A DNA stretch of 64,000 bases, from assembly GCF_900188485.1 (NCBI RefSeq), contig NZ_FZPH01000001.1:682001-746000 (forward strand), given 5' to 3'. A model generated the notes under the pieces. That model searched no databases. It worked only from the letters and a program-made list of their open reading frames with translations, and was not told where the DNA came from. Below, one piece after another: positions 8,632 to 17,614 of the stretch. The stretch's first letter is position 1. Each line of letters begins with the position of its first letter. This DNA is from Asanoa hainanensis. Its GTDB lineage: Bacteria > Actinomycetota > Actinomycetes > Mycobacteriales > Micromonosporaceae. The translations under genes were made by a program, and so were the position numbers.

Positions 8632-9484
8632 CGCCGAACACCTCGACCGCGTGCGCCGCGACCAGAGCTCCGTCGTCGGCGTTCTTGAGCACCAGCCCCA
8701 ACGAGGCCCGCAGGGCGTCTGTCCACTCCAGACCTTCGTCGGCCAGCGCGAGGGAGCCCTGCGCCCAGGCGATGGCCTCGGCGATCCCGGGCCGCTTGAG
8801 CGGTCCGAGCGAGCGGATGACGTTGACCGACCGCACGAGCTGGGCGGCCGCCCGCGCGCTGAGCCCGGGTGTCTGCGCCTCGACGATGGCCCGTTCGCGC
8901 TCCGGGTCGGGGAACGGGATCCAGTGGTAGAGGCAGCGCCGCTTGAGTGCGTCGTGCAGCTCCCGGGTGCGGTTGGAGGTGAGCACGACCAGCGGGGGCA
9001 CGGTCGCCGCGACGGTGCCGACCTCCGGGATGGTGATCTGGAAGGTGTCGAGGAACTCCAGCAGGAACGCCTCGAACTCGCTGTCGGCCCGGTCGATCTC
9101 GTCGATCAGCAGCACCGCGCCGGCCGCGCTGCGCAGCGCGCGCAGCAGGGGGCGTTCGAGCAGGAACTCGCCCGCGTAGAGGTCGCCGACCGGGGTGCCC
9201 TCGACCTCCGCGGCCCGCAGGCTCAGCAGCTGCTTGGGGTAGTCCCACTCGTAGAGCACCTGCGAGACGTCGATGCCCTCGTAGCACTGGAGCCGGATCA
9301 GCTCGCGGCCCAGGGCGTCGGCCAGCACGTGCGAGATCCGCGTCTTGCCGACGCCCGGCTCGCCCTCGAGCAGCAACGGCCGGCCGAGCGCGACCGCGAG
9401 CCGGACGGCGGTCAGCAGTCCTTCGTCGGCGAAGTAGCGGCGGTCCTTGAGTTGCTGGCTCAGGGCGGCGTGGTCGAGCAGCAT
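8618..9484 (-). CDS. MoxR-family AAA+ ATPase (CoxD-like)
   Basis: 288 aa. Walker A LEGEPGVGKT at about 39-48, Walker B AVLLIDEIDRAD, sensor 1 VVLTSNRTRELH and a C-terminal lid match the MoxR group. These chaperone-like ATPases pair with VWA proteins, and that gene is directly downstream. The start shares one base with the stop of the molybdopterin C-half gene (TGATG). Expected role: ATP-driven maturation of the molybdenum hydroxylase. Confidence 0.92.
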   Translation of the reverse strand: MLLDHAALSQQLKDRRYFADEGLLTAVRLAVALGRPLLLEGEPGVGKTRISHVLADALGRELIRLQCYEGIDVSQVLYEWDYPKQLLSLRAAEVEGTPVGDLYAGEFLLERPLLRALRSAAGAVLLIDEIDRADSEFEAFLLEFLDTFQITIPEVGTVAATVPPLVVLTSNRTRELHDALKRRCLYHWIPFPDPERERAIVEAQTPGLSARAAAQLVRSVNVIRSLGPLKRPGIAEAIAWAQGSLALADEGLEWTDALRASLGLVLKNADDGALVAAHAVEVFGDDDR

Positions 9485-10494
9485 CAGGCTCCGTCGCGCA
9501 GGGCGTCGAGTCCGCGGAGGACCGACTCGGGGGTGAACGGCATCGTGGTCAGCCGCACGCCGCAGGCGTCGAAGATGGCGTTCGCGATCGCCGGGATCGG
9601 GGCGTTGGCGGTCATCTCGCCGATGCCCTTGGCGCCGAACGGTCCGTTGGACGACGGGCGCTCCAGGATGACGCTGGTCTGCTCGGGGATCTCACCGGAG
9701 CCGGGCATCAGGTATTCCGAGAAGTCGACCGGGCCGTGCGCCCGCGACGCCGGGTAGTAGGGCTCGGTCGACTCGAAGATGGCGTGCGAGACACCCATCC
9801 ACGCGCCGCCCTCGACCTGCTGCGTGGCCATCGCGGGATTGAGGGCCCGACCGATCTCGTACGTGTTGTGCAGGCGCAGCACGGTGACCACGCCGGTCTC
9901 GTCGTCGACCTCGACGTCGGCCACCGTGCACGCGTGTGCCTGGCACGAGTCCGGGTCCATCTCGCCGGTCTCCGGCACCGGGTAGCTGCGCTCCTTGAGG
10001 AACATCCCGCGCCCGGAGATGGACTTGCCCTGCTTGAAGTGGGCCGCGAGGGCGATGTCCGAGATGTGGATCTGCTTGGCCGGGCTGCCCTTGAGCCGCA
10101 CGTAGCCCGAGCCGTCGGTCTCCAGGTCGCCGGCGTCGACCTCGAGCTCGTCGGCGGCCACCTGGAGCATCACCTCGCGGGCCTCGCGGGCGGCCATGAT
10201 GACGGCGTTGCCGACCCGGTGGGTGCCGCGGCTGGCGAACGTGCCCATGCAGTGCGGTCCCGTGTCGGTGTCGGCGGTGTCGACGATGATCTGCTCCATC
10301 GGCATGCCCAGCGTCTCGGCCGCGCACTGGGCGACGACGGTCTTGAGCCCCTGCCCGAGGTCCACGGAGGACAGGCTGATGACGAAGCCGCCCATGGTGG
10401 TGGCGTGGATCAGCGCCTGCGACGGGTCGCCGCCGAGGTTCATCCCCGTGGGGTAGTTGACGGAGGCGAAGCCGCGGCCGTACAGCAACGTCAT
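9484..10494 (-). CDS. Molybdenum hydroxylase, C-terminal half of the molybdopterin-binding subunit (NdhM-like)
   Basis: 336 aa. It begins where the second molybdopterin domain of xanthine-dehydrogenase-family large subunits starts: VDLGQGLKT (Q48, the cofactor-binding GQG loop) and, near residue 290, GAKGIGEMT, whose Glu aligns with the catalytic Glu of the family. It lacks the substrate-side RGFG loop, which is in the upstream gene; the two are translated across an ATGA overlap (10491-10494). Size fits the 37-kDa NdhM subunit of Eubacterium barkeri nicotinate dehydrogenase, the known split example. Confidence 0.9.
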   Translation of the reverse strand: MTLLYGRGFASVNYPTGMNLGGDPSQALIHATTMGGFVISLSSVDLGQGLKTVVAQCAAETLGMPMEQIIVDTADTDTGPHCMGTFASRGTHRVGNAVIMAAREAREVMLQVAADELEVDAGDLETDGSGYVRLKGSPAKQIHISDIALAAHFKQGKSISGRGMFLKERSYPVPETGEMDPDSCQAHACTVADVEVDDETGVVTVLRLHNTYEIGRALNPAMATQQVEGGAWMGVSHAIFESTEPYYPASRAHGPVDFSEYLMPGSGEIPEQTSVILERPSSNGPFGAKGIGEMTANAPIPAIANAIFDACGVRLTTMPFTPESVLRGLDALRDGA

Positions 10495-11866
10495 GCTCCG
10501 GCTCCTCTCGGTGTGGACGACGACATGGCCCGGTACTCCTCGGGAAGCTCGTGCCCGACGAGCGCCGCGGTGCTCTGGATGACCTCGATCAGGGCGGTGC
10601 CGGAGGCGACCTTGCGGTGGGCCTTCACGTCACCGTCGCGGTAGGCGTTGCGCAGCCGGAACTCCAGCGGGTCGATGTGCAGGGCGCGGGCCACCTGGTC
10701 CATCTGCGACTCGATGGCGAAGTCGGCGATGGTGACCCCGAAACCGCGCATGGCGCTGGACGGGGTCCGGTTGGTGTAGACGCAGTGGCAGTCTGCATAG
10801 ACGTTCGGGATCGTGTACGGGCCGGGCAGGTGCGCCGCCGCCTTGGTGGCGCCGTAGGGCGAGTGGCGGGCATACGCGCCGGCGTCCACATAGAGCATGA
10901 TCTTGCGGGCGACGATCCGCCCGTCGTTCATGACGCCGTCCTTGATGTAGATGCGCTCGGCCGCCCGGGGCGAGGAAACCTGCATCTCCTCCTCGCGGGT
11001 GTAGACGAACTTGACCGGCCGGTTCGTCATCGTGGCGGCGATGCAGGCGAGCGGCTCGACCATGACGTCGACCTTGCCGCCGAAGCCGCCGCCGACGGTG
11101 CCGCCCTTGACCTGCAGGTCCGTGAACGGCCGCTTGAGCGTCAGGGCGGTGTTGTCGAGCGTGAAGAACGCCGCCTGGGTGTTGCTGTGGATCAGCAGCC
11201 GCCCGCCGGGCTGCGGCACGACGATGCAGCCGGTCGTCTCGGTCGGCGCGTGCTCGATCGGGGCCGAGCTGTAGCGGTACTCGAAGATGTGGTCCGCCTC
11301 GGCGAAACCGGCCTCCACGTCGCCGAAGCGGATCCGGCGCGCGTGGTGTCCCTCGTACACGAAGTAGTTCGTGCCCGCCCGCTTGATGACCGGCGTCTCC
11401 GGGAGCATCGCCTCCTCGACGTCGAGGACGGCTGGCAGTTCGGTGTAGGTCACCTTCACCTTGCTCGCGCCCTCGAGCGCGGCGGCCTCCGAGTCGGCCA
11501 CCACGGCCACGATCGGCTCGCCCTTGTAGAGCACCCGGTCCTCGGCCAGGACGGGCTCGTCGTCGGGTCCGATGCCGATCAGCCGCAGCACGCCGTACCA
11601 GTTCTCCGGAACGTCCTTGTAGGTGATGACGCGCAGGACGCCGGGGACCTTCAGGGCTTCGGAGTAGTCGACGTCGGTGATCAGCGCGTGGTGGTGCGCC
11701 GAGCGGTGGATCTTGAGGTGGGCCAGGTTCGGGAAGGTCCGGTCCTCCATGAACTCCGTGCGCCCGGTGACGTGGCCGAGCACGTCCGAGCGCTGCACCG
11801 CGGTGCCGATCACGGTGAAGTCCGACGAGCGCTCGTCGCGGAAGTACTCACTGTCGATGCGGGCCA

Positions 11867-11867
<1 letters not shown>
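10491..11867 (-). CDS. Molybdenum hydroxylase, N-terminal half of the molybdopterin-binding subunit (NdhL-like)
   Basis: 458 aa. An N-terminal aldehyde-oxidase a/b hammerhead (about 20-140: GHVTGRTEFMED, YKGEPIVAVVA) is followed by the first molybdopterin domain with the cofactor-binding GGGFGGKVD loop and SSAMRGFG near residue 370. RGFG is the substrate-positioning loop of xanthine-dehydrogenase-type enzymes; the cysteine-containing loop of CO dehydrogenase is absent. The protein stops where normal large subunits run on into their second half, encoded by the next gene. Start ATG 11867 shares one base with the ferredoxin-subunit stop. Substrate unknown: an N-heterocycle or aldehyde is likely. 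Confidence 0.9.
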
Positions 11868-12364
<497 letters not shown>

Positions 12365-12379
12365 GGGTCTGATTCCCTA

Positions 12380-13171
12380 TCAGTGGCCGAGCAGGGCTCG
12401 GCGGAGGTGGACGGGGAAGACGCGGGTGCGGTACCACGCGGAGGCGTAGGCGTCGTCGGCCGGCTCGATCTCGCCGCGGCCGGCCTCCCCCGCCGCGCGT
12501 ACCGTGTCGGCGGTCAGTTCTTGACCCACCAGGGCCGCCTCGACGGCGTGCGCCCGGATGACGCGCGGGCCGACGCCGCCGAGGGCTATCCGGGCGCCGG
12601 TGACGGTCCCCTCTTCCTCGGTGACGGTCGCCGCCACCGTGACCAGGGACGCGGAGTTGTAGCGGCGGCGGGCCGCCTTGACGTACCTGAAGGTGCCAGG
12701 TCGGGGTAGCTCGAAGGTGACGGTCGTGACGAGCCCGGCGCCGTTGGTCAGCTCTTCGACCGGCAGCTCGCGGCTCCCCGTCTCGTCGACGAGCGTGACC
12801 CGGGCGTCCAGCGCGACGAGCGCGACGGCGAGGTCGCCGTGCGGCTGGCGGGCGAACAGGTTGCCGCCGACGGTGGCCAGGTTGCGGACGGGTGTCGAGG
12901 CGATGCTCCGTACGACCGCGTTGAGGTCTTCCAGTCGGTCGTCGTGCTCGACCTGCGCGAGGGTGGTCGCCGCGCCGATCTCGACGGTGTCTCCGTGCAG
13001 GCGGATGCCCGACAGCCCCGCGCGGCGCAGGCTGACGAGCTCGGTTGGCGGTGAGGCGTAGTCGTTGAGCCACGGCAGCACACAGGTCCCACCGCCGATC
13101 GCCGTGGCTCCTCCGGCCAGCAGCCTCACCGCAGCCGAGACGTCGTCGGGGACGTGAACCTCGGTCAACAT
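12380..13171 (-). CDS. Molybdenum hydroxylase, FAD-binding subunit
   Basis: 263 aa. AIGGGTCVLPWL and TVGGNLFARQPHGDL are the two FAD-binding glycine loops of the CoxM/XdhB family, and LARVALGGVGP-like residues mark the C-terminal CO-dehydrogenase flavoprotein domain. First gene of the eight-gene operon. AAGGGGG 6 nt upstream supports the ATG at 13171. A 16-bp perfect palindrome lies 12-27 bp upstream, the likely operator. The subunit hands electrons to an unidentified acceptor (NAD+ or a carrier). Confidence 0.92.
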   Translation of the reverse strand: MLTEVHVPDDVSAAVRLLAGGATAIGGGTCVLPWLNDYASPPTELVSLRRAGLSGIRLHGDTVEIGAATTLAQVEHDDRLEDLNAVVRSIASTPVRNLATVGGNLFARQPHGDLAVALVALDARVTLVDETGSRELPVEELTNGAGLVTTVTFELPRPGTFRYVKAARRRYNSASLVTVAATVTEEEGTVTGARIALGGVGPRVIRAHAVEAALVGQELTADTVRAAGEAGRGEIEPADDAYASAWYRTRVFPVHLRRALLGH

Positions 13172-13182
13172 GCGCGCCCCCT

Positions 13183-13198
13183 TTATCGATATCGATAA
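13183..13198. promoter_or_regulatory. Perfect 16-bp palindrome, likely operator for the GntR regulator
   Basis: TTATCGATATCGATAA reads identically on both strands. It lies in the 48-bp gap between the hydroxylase operon (start 13171) and the divergent GntR/FCD gene (start 13220). It is a strikingly AT-rich site in a very GC-rich region. Position and symmetry suit a dimeric GntR protein repressing both directions. Confidence 0.75.
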
Positions 13199-13219
13199 TG
13201 AACGTATACGGTCTCTCCT

Positions 13220-13906
13220 ATGTTGGTCAACGAGTCGTCTACGGGCCGCCCGTCGAAGCCGACCCTGAGCGAGAGCATCCGGGACGGATTGGTCGAGCTC
13301 ATCGTCTCGGGCGAGCTCAAGGCCGGCGAGCGGCTCATCGAGACCCGGATCGCCGCGGACTTCGGCACGAGCCAGGCCCCGGTGCGCGAGGCGTTGCGCG
13401 AGCTCGAGGGCCTCGGCCTGGTCGAGAGCCGCCCCCGGCGCGGGCGTCATGTGCTGCCGTTCGTCGAACAGACGATCCGCGAGGCGTACGTGGTGCGCGC
13501 GGCGCTGGAAGAGGCCGCGACCCGGCTCGCGATGCTGAACGACCGGCTCCCCCTCGACGCGATGCGCGCCGACGTCGCCGACATGTACCGCTGCGCGGCT
13601 GACGACGACGTGCGGGCGATGGGGCTGGCCAGCGCGCGCTTCCACCGCCGGGTGGTGCTGGCCGGCAGCAACTTCCTGCTGGAGCGGGCGTGGGAGGGAC
13701 TGCAGATCGAGTCGCGTACCGCCATCGCCTTGGTGGTGACGAAGCCGTTGCTGTCGCACGTAGCCGACGAGCACGCCGAACTGCTGGCGGTGCTGGAGTC
13801 CGGCGACGTGGAGGCCGCGTGCCTGCACACCCGGGCACACCAGTGGGCGTACGCGGACCTCCCCCACGACATGCACGGCACCGCCCGCGCGGTGCGCTTC
13901 CCCTAG
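13220..13906 (+). CDS. GntR-family transcriptional regulator, FCD (FadR C-terminal) type
   Basis: 228 aa. The N-terminal winged helix (LSESIRDGLVELIVSGELKAGERL, APVREALRELEGLGLVE) is classic GntR. The C-terminal FCD helical domain contains the metal/ligand Asp, Arg and His residues (VRAALEEAATRLA, RFHRRVVLAG, EHAELLAVLESGD). FCD regulators usually sense carboxylic acids. Divergent from the molybdenum-hydroxylase operon with a palindrome between, so it most likely controls that operon, with the pathway substrate or product as ligand (inference). A TATACG hexamer lies 9 nt before the ATG. Confidence 0.93.
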   Translation: MLVNESSTGRPSKPTLSESIRDGLVELIVSGELKAGERLIETRIAADFGTSQAPVREALRELEGLGLVESRPRRGRHVLPFVEQTIREAYVVRAALEEAATRLAMLNDRLPLDAMRADVADMYRCAADDDVRAMGLASARFHRRVVLAGSNFLLERAWEGLQIESRTAIALVVTKPLLSHVADEHAELLAVLESGDVEAACLHTRAHQWAYADLPHDMHGTARAVRFP

Positions 13907-14601
13907 CTCACACAGCCGTCGGGGGTGCACACCCCGTCGCCGCCACCGATGATCGGCAGCGGCTGGGGCTTGGGCTTGGCCTCGGCCCACGCCCGGTCGA
14001 TGACGGAGACCAGGTCGTTGAGCCCGATGGCGCCGGGCACGGCGAACCGGCCGTCGAACACCAGGAACGGCGCGCCGCGGGCGCCCAGCCGCACCGCCTG
14101 GCGCTGGTCGGCGTCCACCCGGCCCCGGTAGCGGCGACTCCGCAGGGCCTTCGCGGCGCCGTCCAGGTTCATTTCGGCGGCGAAACCGAGGACCTCGCCC
14201 TCCGTCCACAGCTTGCGGGCCTGCCCGAAGTGCGCCCGGAACATCGCCGTCCAGATCTCGTTGCTACGGCCCTGGTCCGTCGCGTACGCGAGCAGCTCGT
14301 GGGCCAGGTCCGTCGGTCCGAGAGTTCGGTCGACCGCGCGGTACGGAGTCAGGCCCTCGGCCTTGGCCTGCCGCTCGATCGGCCGCAGGACGTGGTCCAC
14401 GGTCGTCGGGGGCGCACCGGCCATCTTGATCACCTCGCGCTGCGTGACACCCTCGCGCGGCAGGTCAGGGTGGACCTGAAACGAACGATGGACGACCTGA
14501 ACCTGCTCGCCGTAGCTGAGCCGGCCCAGGGCCTGGTTTATCCGGTGGTCCATCAGCCCGCAGTACGGGCAGACGATGTCCGACCAGAACTCGATCTTCA
14601 T
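13903..14601 (-). CDS. DsbA-family (FrnE-like) thiol-disulfide oxidoreductase
   Basis: 232 aa from ATG 14601 (GGAG 9 nt upstream); an ATG at 14616 is less likely. C11-P-Y-C14 opens the thioredoxin fold, a long helical insertion follows, and GARGAPFLVFDGRFAVPGA carries the cis-Pro. The pattern matches cytosolic FrnE/YwbO-type proteins, with no signal peptide. A second C-x5-C pair lies at the extreme C terminus and could be redox active or bind metal. Its stop shares a CTAG palindrome with the convergent GntR gene. Confidence 0.9.
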   Translation of the reverse strand: MKIEFWSDIVCPYCGLMDHRINQALGRLSYGEQVQVVHRSFQVHPDLPREGVTQREVIKMAGAPPTTVDHVLRPIERQAKAEGLTPYRAVDRTLGPTDLAHELLAYATDQGRSNEIWTAMFRAHFGQARKLWTEGEVLGFAAEMNLDGAAKALRSRRYRGRVDADQRQAVRLGARGAPFLVFDGRFAVPGAIGLNDLVSVIDRAWAEAKPKPQPLPIIGGGDGVCTPDGCVS

Positions 14602-14669
14602 GGCACCCCACTCCATTTCTCACTTTCCGTTCGTAGCCCCATGATGCAGAAGAATCACGGGCCCACAAA

Positions 14670-14687
14670 AGGCACACGAATGTGCCT
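14670..14687. promoter_or_regulatory. 7-bp inverted repeat with CGAA loop
   Basis: AGGCACA-CGAA-TGTGCCT is a perfect short hairpin or operator 21 bp upstream of the GTG at 14709 and 68 bp upstream of the divergent DsbA-like gene. It could be a regulator site or a hairpin in the 5' leader; no T-run follows. Confidence 0.4.
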
Positions 14688-14708
14688 GAAGACCGGGTGG
14701 GGTTAGAT

Positions 14709-15023
14709 GTGCCGGTGGTTACGTACGACTCGCTCCCTGACATCGCGGTCCTGCGCGAGCGGTGCCGCGCGTTGGCGATGGTCGACGCCGTCCTGAGCCC
14801 ACGGTTGGAATACCGGCACTACACGTTCGACGCGTACTGGGGGCCGGATGAGCAGCTGGCGTCCATGGCGAACGGGTCGGGCGACGAGTGGTCGATCGTG
14901 TTCTCGACCGCCGGCGCCTTCGTCCGGGGCTTCGACCATGAGTCGGCGATGAGCCCGGCGGTCAACGACTACGAGCTGTGGCCGGGCCTGCTCACCGGGC
15001 TGCCGTCCGATAACAGTGGCTGA
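14709..15023 (+). pseudogene. Probable 3'-truncated hypothetical gene
   Basis: 104 aa from GTG 14709 (GGTGGGG 6 nt upstream). It reads VVTYDSLPDIAVLRERC, then YTFDAYWGPDEQLASM, then GSGDEWSIVFSTAGAFVRGFDHESAMSP, and ends abruptly in PSDNSG. Small uncharacterised actinobacterial proteins of this pattern normally continue for several tens of residues with a further conserved segment (recollection, not a search), so the gene may have lost its 3' end. Coding quality up to the stop is good. Function unknown; a short intact protein cannot be excluded. Confidence 0.5.
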
Positions 15024-15143
15024 GCTGGCCGAGGATCTGGACCACATCGGCTACCCGGCCACGAGAGTCCAATAGGGACATCGCGCATCGGCCCGGAGAC
15101 CGTACGATCGGCGGAGCCTCGCCCCTCGTATTGGAGTTTGTGC

Positions 15144-15941
15144 ATGACGATCTCGGATGCCGACCTCACGGCACAGCTGCAGCCCGACATCCCGCACGCG
15201 GCCCGCATGTGGAACTACTGGATGGGCGGCACCGACAACTACCCCGCCGACCGCGCCGCCGGTGACGCCGTCGCCGGGGTCTATCCGGAGATCCGGCTGA
15301 TGGCCGGCCAGTCGCGGCAGTTCCTGACCCGGGCGGTGCGCTTCCTCGCGGCCGAGCAGGGCATCCGGCAGTTCCTGGACATCGGCACGGGCCTGCCGGT
15401 CATGCAGAACACCCACGAGATCGCGCAGGAGATCGCGCCCGAGAGCCGCATCGTCTACGTCGACAAGGACCCGCTGGTGCTCGTGCACGCCCGGGCCCTA
15501 CTGGGCGAGGCCGGCTCCAACGAGCAGGTGACCTACCTGCAGGCCGACTACTACGAGCCCGAGACGATCCTCGCCGAGGCCGCGAAGACCCTCGACTTCA
15601 CGCAGCCGATCGCGGTGATGTTCATGGGCGTGATGGGCTACGAGCCCGACATCGCGGTGGTCCGGTCCATCATCGACCGCGTGGTGGCGGCGACGGTCTC
15701 GGGCAGCTACCTGGTGTTCTGGGACAGCACCGACACGACCCCGTCGGTCGTGGAGGGTGCGAAGAAGCTCGTCGAGAGCGGCGGCGACGAATACCACCTG
15801 CGCAGCCTCGCCGACCTCGGCGCGGTCTTCACGGGCCTCGACCTGGTCGAGCCTGGCCTGGCGCAGATCACGGCCTGGCACGCCGACGACGCGGAGCCGG
15901 TCCAGACCGACGCGTTCGGCGGGGTGGCCCGCAAACCCTGA
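15144..15941 (+). CDS. SAM-dependent methyltransferase, DUF574/Methyltransf_19 type
   Basis: 265 aa. The conserved start ARMWNYWMGGTDNYPADRAAGD and the SAM-binding FLDIGTGLP, followed by YVDKDPLVLVHARALL, identify the large actinobacterial DUF574 family. Members have a Rossmann methyltransferase fold but no defined substrate. GGAG 7 nt before ATG 15144 fixes the start. The stop abuts the stop of the convergent nitroreductase in a TGATCA palindrome. Confidence 0.92.
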   Translation: MTISDADLTAQLQPDIPHAARMWNYWMGGTDNYPADRAAGDAVAGVYPEIRLMAGQSRQFLTRAVRFLAAEQGIRQFLDIGTGLPVMQNTHEIAQEIAPESRIVYVDKDPLVLVHARALLGEAGSNEQVTYLQADYYEPETILAEAAKTLDFTQPIAVMFMGVMGYEPDIAVVRSIIDRVVAATVSGSYLVFWDSTDTTPSVVEGAKKLVESGGDEYHLRSLADLGAVFTGLDLVEPGLAQITAWHADDAEPVQTDAFGGVARKP

Positions 15942-16457
15942 TCACCAACCGCCGCGGTGGACGACCTCGTCGAACGGACGGCGGTTGGGTCGCTTGATGG
16001 GCCGCAGCGGCCGGTCGGCGGGGTGGCCTACCCCGAGCAGGTAGGTCACCTCGTGCGTCTCCGGCACCCCCAGGATCGCCCGCGCCCGGGCGTGATCACC
16101 TACCGAGGAGTGCCCCGTGCCGATGCCGAGGTCCGTCGCGGCGAGCATCATCGCGTACGTGGCCTGACCCAGGTCGTACTGGTCGAGCAGTCGTTGCCGC
16201 TCGTCGACCGGCACCGGCAGCACCAGCGCGATGGCCGCCGCCCCGCTCGCGACATGGCCGGCGGCGTGCCACACCGTGCCGAGCTCGGCCAGCTGCTGGC
16301 GGTCGGTCACGAGGACGAAGTCCCAATGCTGGCGGTTCGACGCCGAGGGCGCCCGCCAGCCGGCCTCGGCGATCCGGGTCAGCTGCTCGTCGGTCACCGG
16401 CTCGGCGGTGTACGCGCGAACGTTGCGCCTGGCCCGGATCGCATCCCATGTCTCCAT
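15942..16457 (-). CDS. Nitroreductase-family FMN oxidoreductase
   Basis: 171 aa from ATG 16457 (METWDAI). RRNVRAYTAEPV and WRAPSASNRQHWDFVLVTD are the FMN-binding signatures of the family, and GIGTGHSSVGD with LGVPETHEVTYLLGVGHPA matches the C-terminal half. FMN binds at the dimer interface and NAD(P)H is the expected donor. Substrates range from quinones to nitroaromatics and cannot be told from sequence. Slightly short for the family but complete in motifs. Confidence 0.9.
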   Translation of the reverse strand: METWDAIRARRNVRAYTAEPVTDEQLTRIAEAGWRAPSASNRQHWDFVLVTDRQQLAELGTVWHAAGHVASGAAAIALVLPVPVDERQRLLDQYDLGQATYAMMLAATDLGIGTGHSSVGDHARARAILGVPETHEVTYLLGVGHPADRPLRPIKRPNRRPFDEVVHRGGW

Positions 16458-16569
16458 CGGGACCCACTCTATTTCGCCCGTCGCCCTCAGGTGTCCCAAC
16501 CGTGGCATAGGGGACCCTGCGGGCTACGCTGTTCGTTGACCGCGTACCGCAATGACCCGGGAGATTTTC

Positions 16570-16785
16570 ATGTCCGACGACGAGAACACCACGCCGGACG
16601 AGACGCCGGAGGACGAGGCGGTCGAGGAGACCCCTACCTTCGCCAACCGGGCCGAGCGTCGCGCCGCCAAGGGCAAGGGCAAAGGCAAGGGCGGCCAGAC
16701 CCACCAGCACGGCTCCGGTGGGTTCACCGGCAAGGGTGGCACCTTCCAGCCTCCCCGCAACTACGGCAGCCGCCGCAGCGGCTAG
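16570..16785 (+). CDS. Small disordered protein with acidic head and basic Gly/Lys tail
   Basis: 71 aa from ATG 16570; GGGAG 7 nt upstream decides against the ATG at 16552. Residues 1-30 are almost all acidic or Pro/Thr, followed by FANRAERRAAKGKGKGKGG and a Gly/His/Arg-rich end. No fold is expected. The NRAERRA segment recurs in small actinobacterial proteins, and the charge split suggests a nucleic-acid- or ribosome-binding tail (inference). Its stop shares CTAG with the convergent methyltransferase. Confidence 0.65.
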   Translation: MSDDENTTPDETPEDEAVEETPTFANRAERRAAKGKGKGKGGQTHQHGSGGFTGKGGTFQPPRNYGSRRSG

Positions 16786-17567
16786 CGTCGGGCCAGCCAC
16801 ACCGTCCGGGTCGTACGCACGCTGAGGTCTTCGCGTCCCCCCAGACCCGCGACGGCCTTGTCCAGAGCGGCCAGGTCCGACACCGAGAGTCGCCCGTCCA
16901 GGCGCTCGCGCATGCGGCCCAGGGTGACCTCGGCGTAGCGCGCGGCCACCGGCGGCAGTGGCGACCGCAGGTCGATCTCGAACACCCGCTGCGTCACCGC
17001 GCCGAATCCGGCGTGGGTGGCGCGGTCGCCCCAGTTCTCGTGCATGTGCATGCCGGCCTCGTGGCGCATCTTCGCCAACTCCACCTGACCGCGCTGCTCG
17101 ACCGCCTCGTCCTGGGTGCCGGTCAGGAAGAGCGGGAGCGAGTCGAGCTCGGCGATCACCAGCAGACCACCTTCGCGCAGGGCCGCGTACGCCGAGGCCA
17201 GTGCCTGCTCGGGATTGGCCATGTGGTGCATCGAGGAAGCGGCCCAGACCACGTCGGCGGGCCCGAGGTCGGGCCAGGGCTGGTCGAGGTCGGCCTCGAC
17301 GGTGTGGATCCGGTCGCCCAGGCCTTGGTCGTCCGCGCGGGCCCGCAGGTGGGCCAGCATCTGCGTGTCGACGTCGACGGCGGTGATCTCGGATCCGGGC
17401 AGTTCCCGGGCGAGGGCCAGGGAGCCCGTGCCGCTGCCGGCGCCGATGTCGACGACGTGGGGCCGGGCGGCGGCCTCGCGGCCCACCCAACCGATCAGCT
17501 CGCGGTGGTAGTCGGCCAGGACCTCCGCGTCAAGGTCCAGCATTTCGATCAGGTGCTCGTGTGCCAT
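16782..17567 (-). CDS. Class I SAM-dependent methyltransferase
   Basis: 261 aa. HVVDIGAGSGTGSLALA is the SAM-binding motif I, ITAVDVDTQML motif II, and ADVVWAASSMHHMANPEQAL the motif-III/IV region of UbiE-like enzymes. Acceptor unknown. Divergent from the XRE-cupin regulator with only 47 bp between the starts. That gap contains an 11-bp direct repeat, so the regulator may control this gene. Confidence 0.88.
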   Translation of the reverse strand: MAHEHLIEMLDLDAEVLADYHRELIGWVGREAAARPHVVDIGAGSGTGSLALARELPGSEITAVDVDTQMLAHLRARADDQGLGDRIHTVEADLDQPWPDLGPADVVWAASSMHHMANPEQALASAYAALREGGLLVIAELDSLPLFLTGTQDEAVEQRGQVELAKMRHEAGMHMHENWGDRATHAGFGAVTQRVFEIDLRSPLPPVAARYAEVTLGRMRERLDGRLSVSDLAALDKAVAGLGGREDLSVRTTRTVWLARR

Positions 17568-17582
17568 GCGTCGACGGTAGCC

Positions 17583-17614
17583 GCACCTTGCGCCAATGGC
17601 ATAGCATCTTGCGC
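17583..17614. promoter_or_regulatory. Two direct repeats GCAYCTTGCGC in the methyltransferase/XRE gap
   Basis: GCACCTTGCGC (17583-17593) and GCATCTTGCGC (17604-17614) are spaced exactly 21 bp start to start, two helical turns. Between them lies TAGCAT (17602-17607), a -10-like hexamer 7 nt from the XRE gene ATG at 17615, with no ribosome site. The arrangement suits autoregulation of a leaderless regulator gene. Confidence 0.6.

Noticed and set aside
10491-10494. Frameshift or sequencing error splitting the Mo subunit
   Set aside because: The junction is a clean ATGA stop-start overlap like others in the operon, each half has a proper boundary and size, and a biochemical precedent exists (NdhL/NdhM). 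It still needs checking against relatives.
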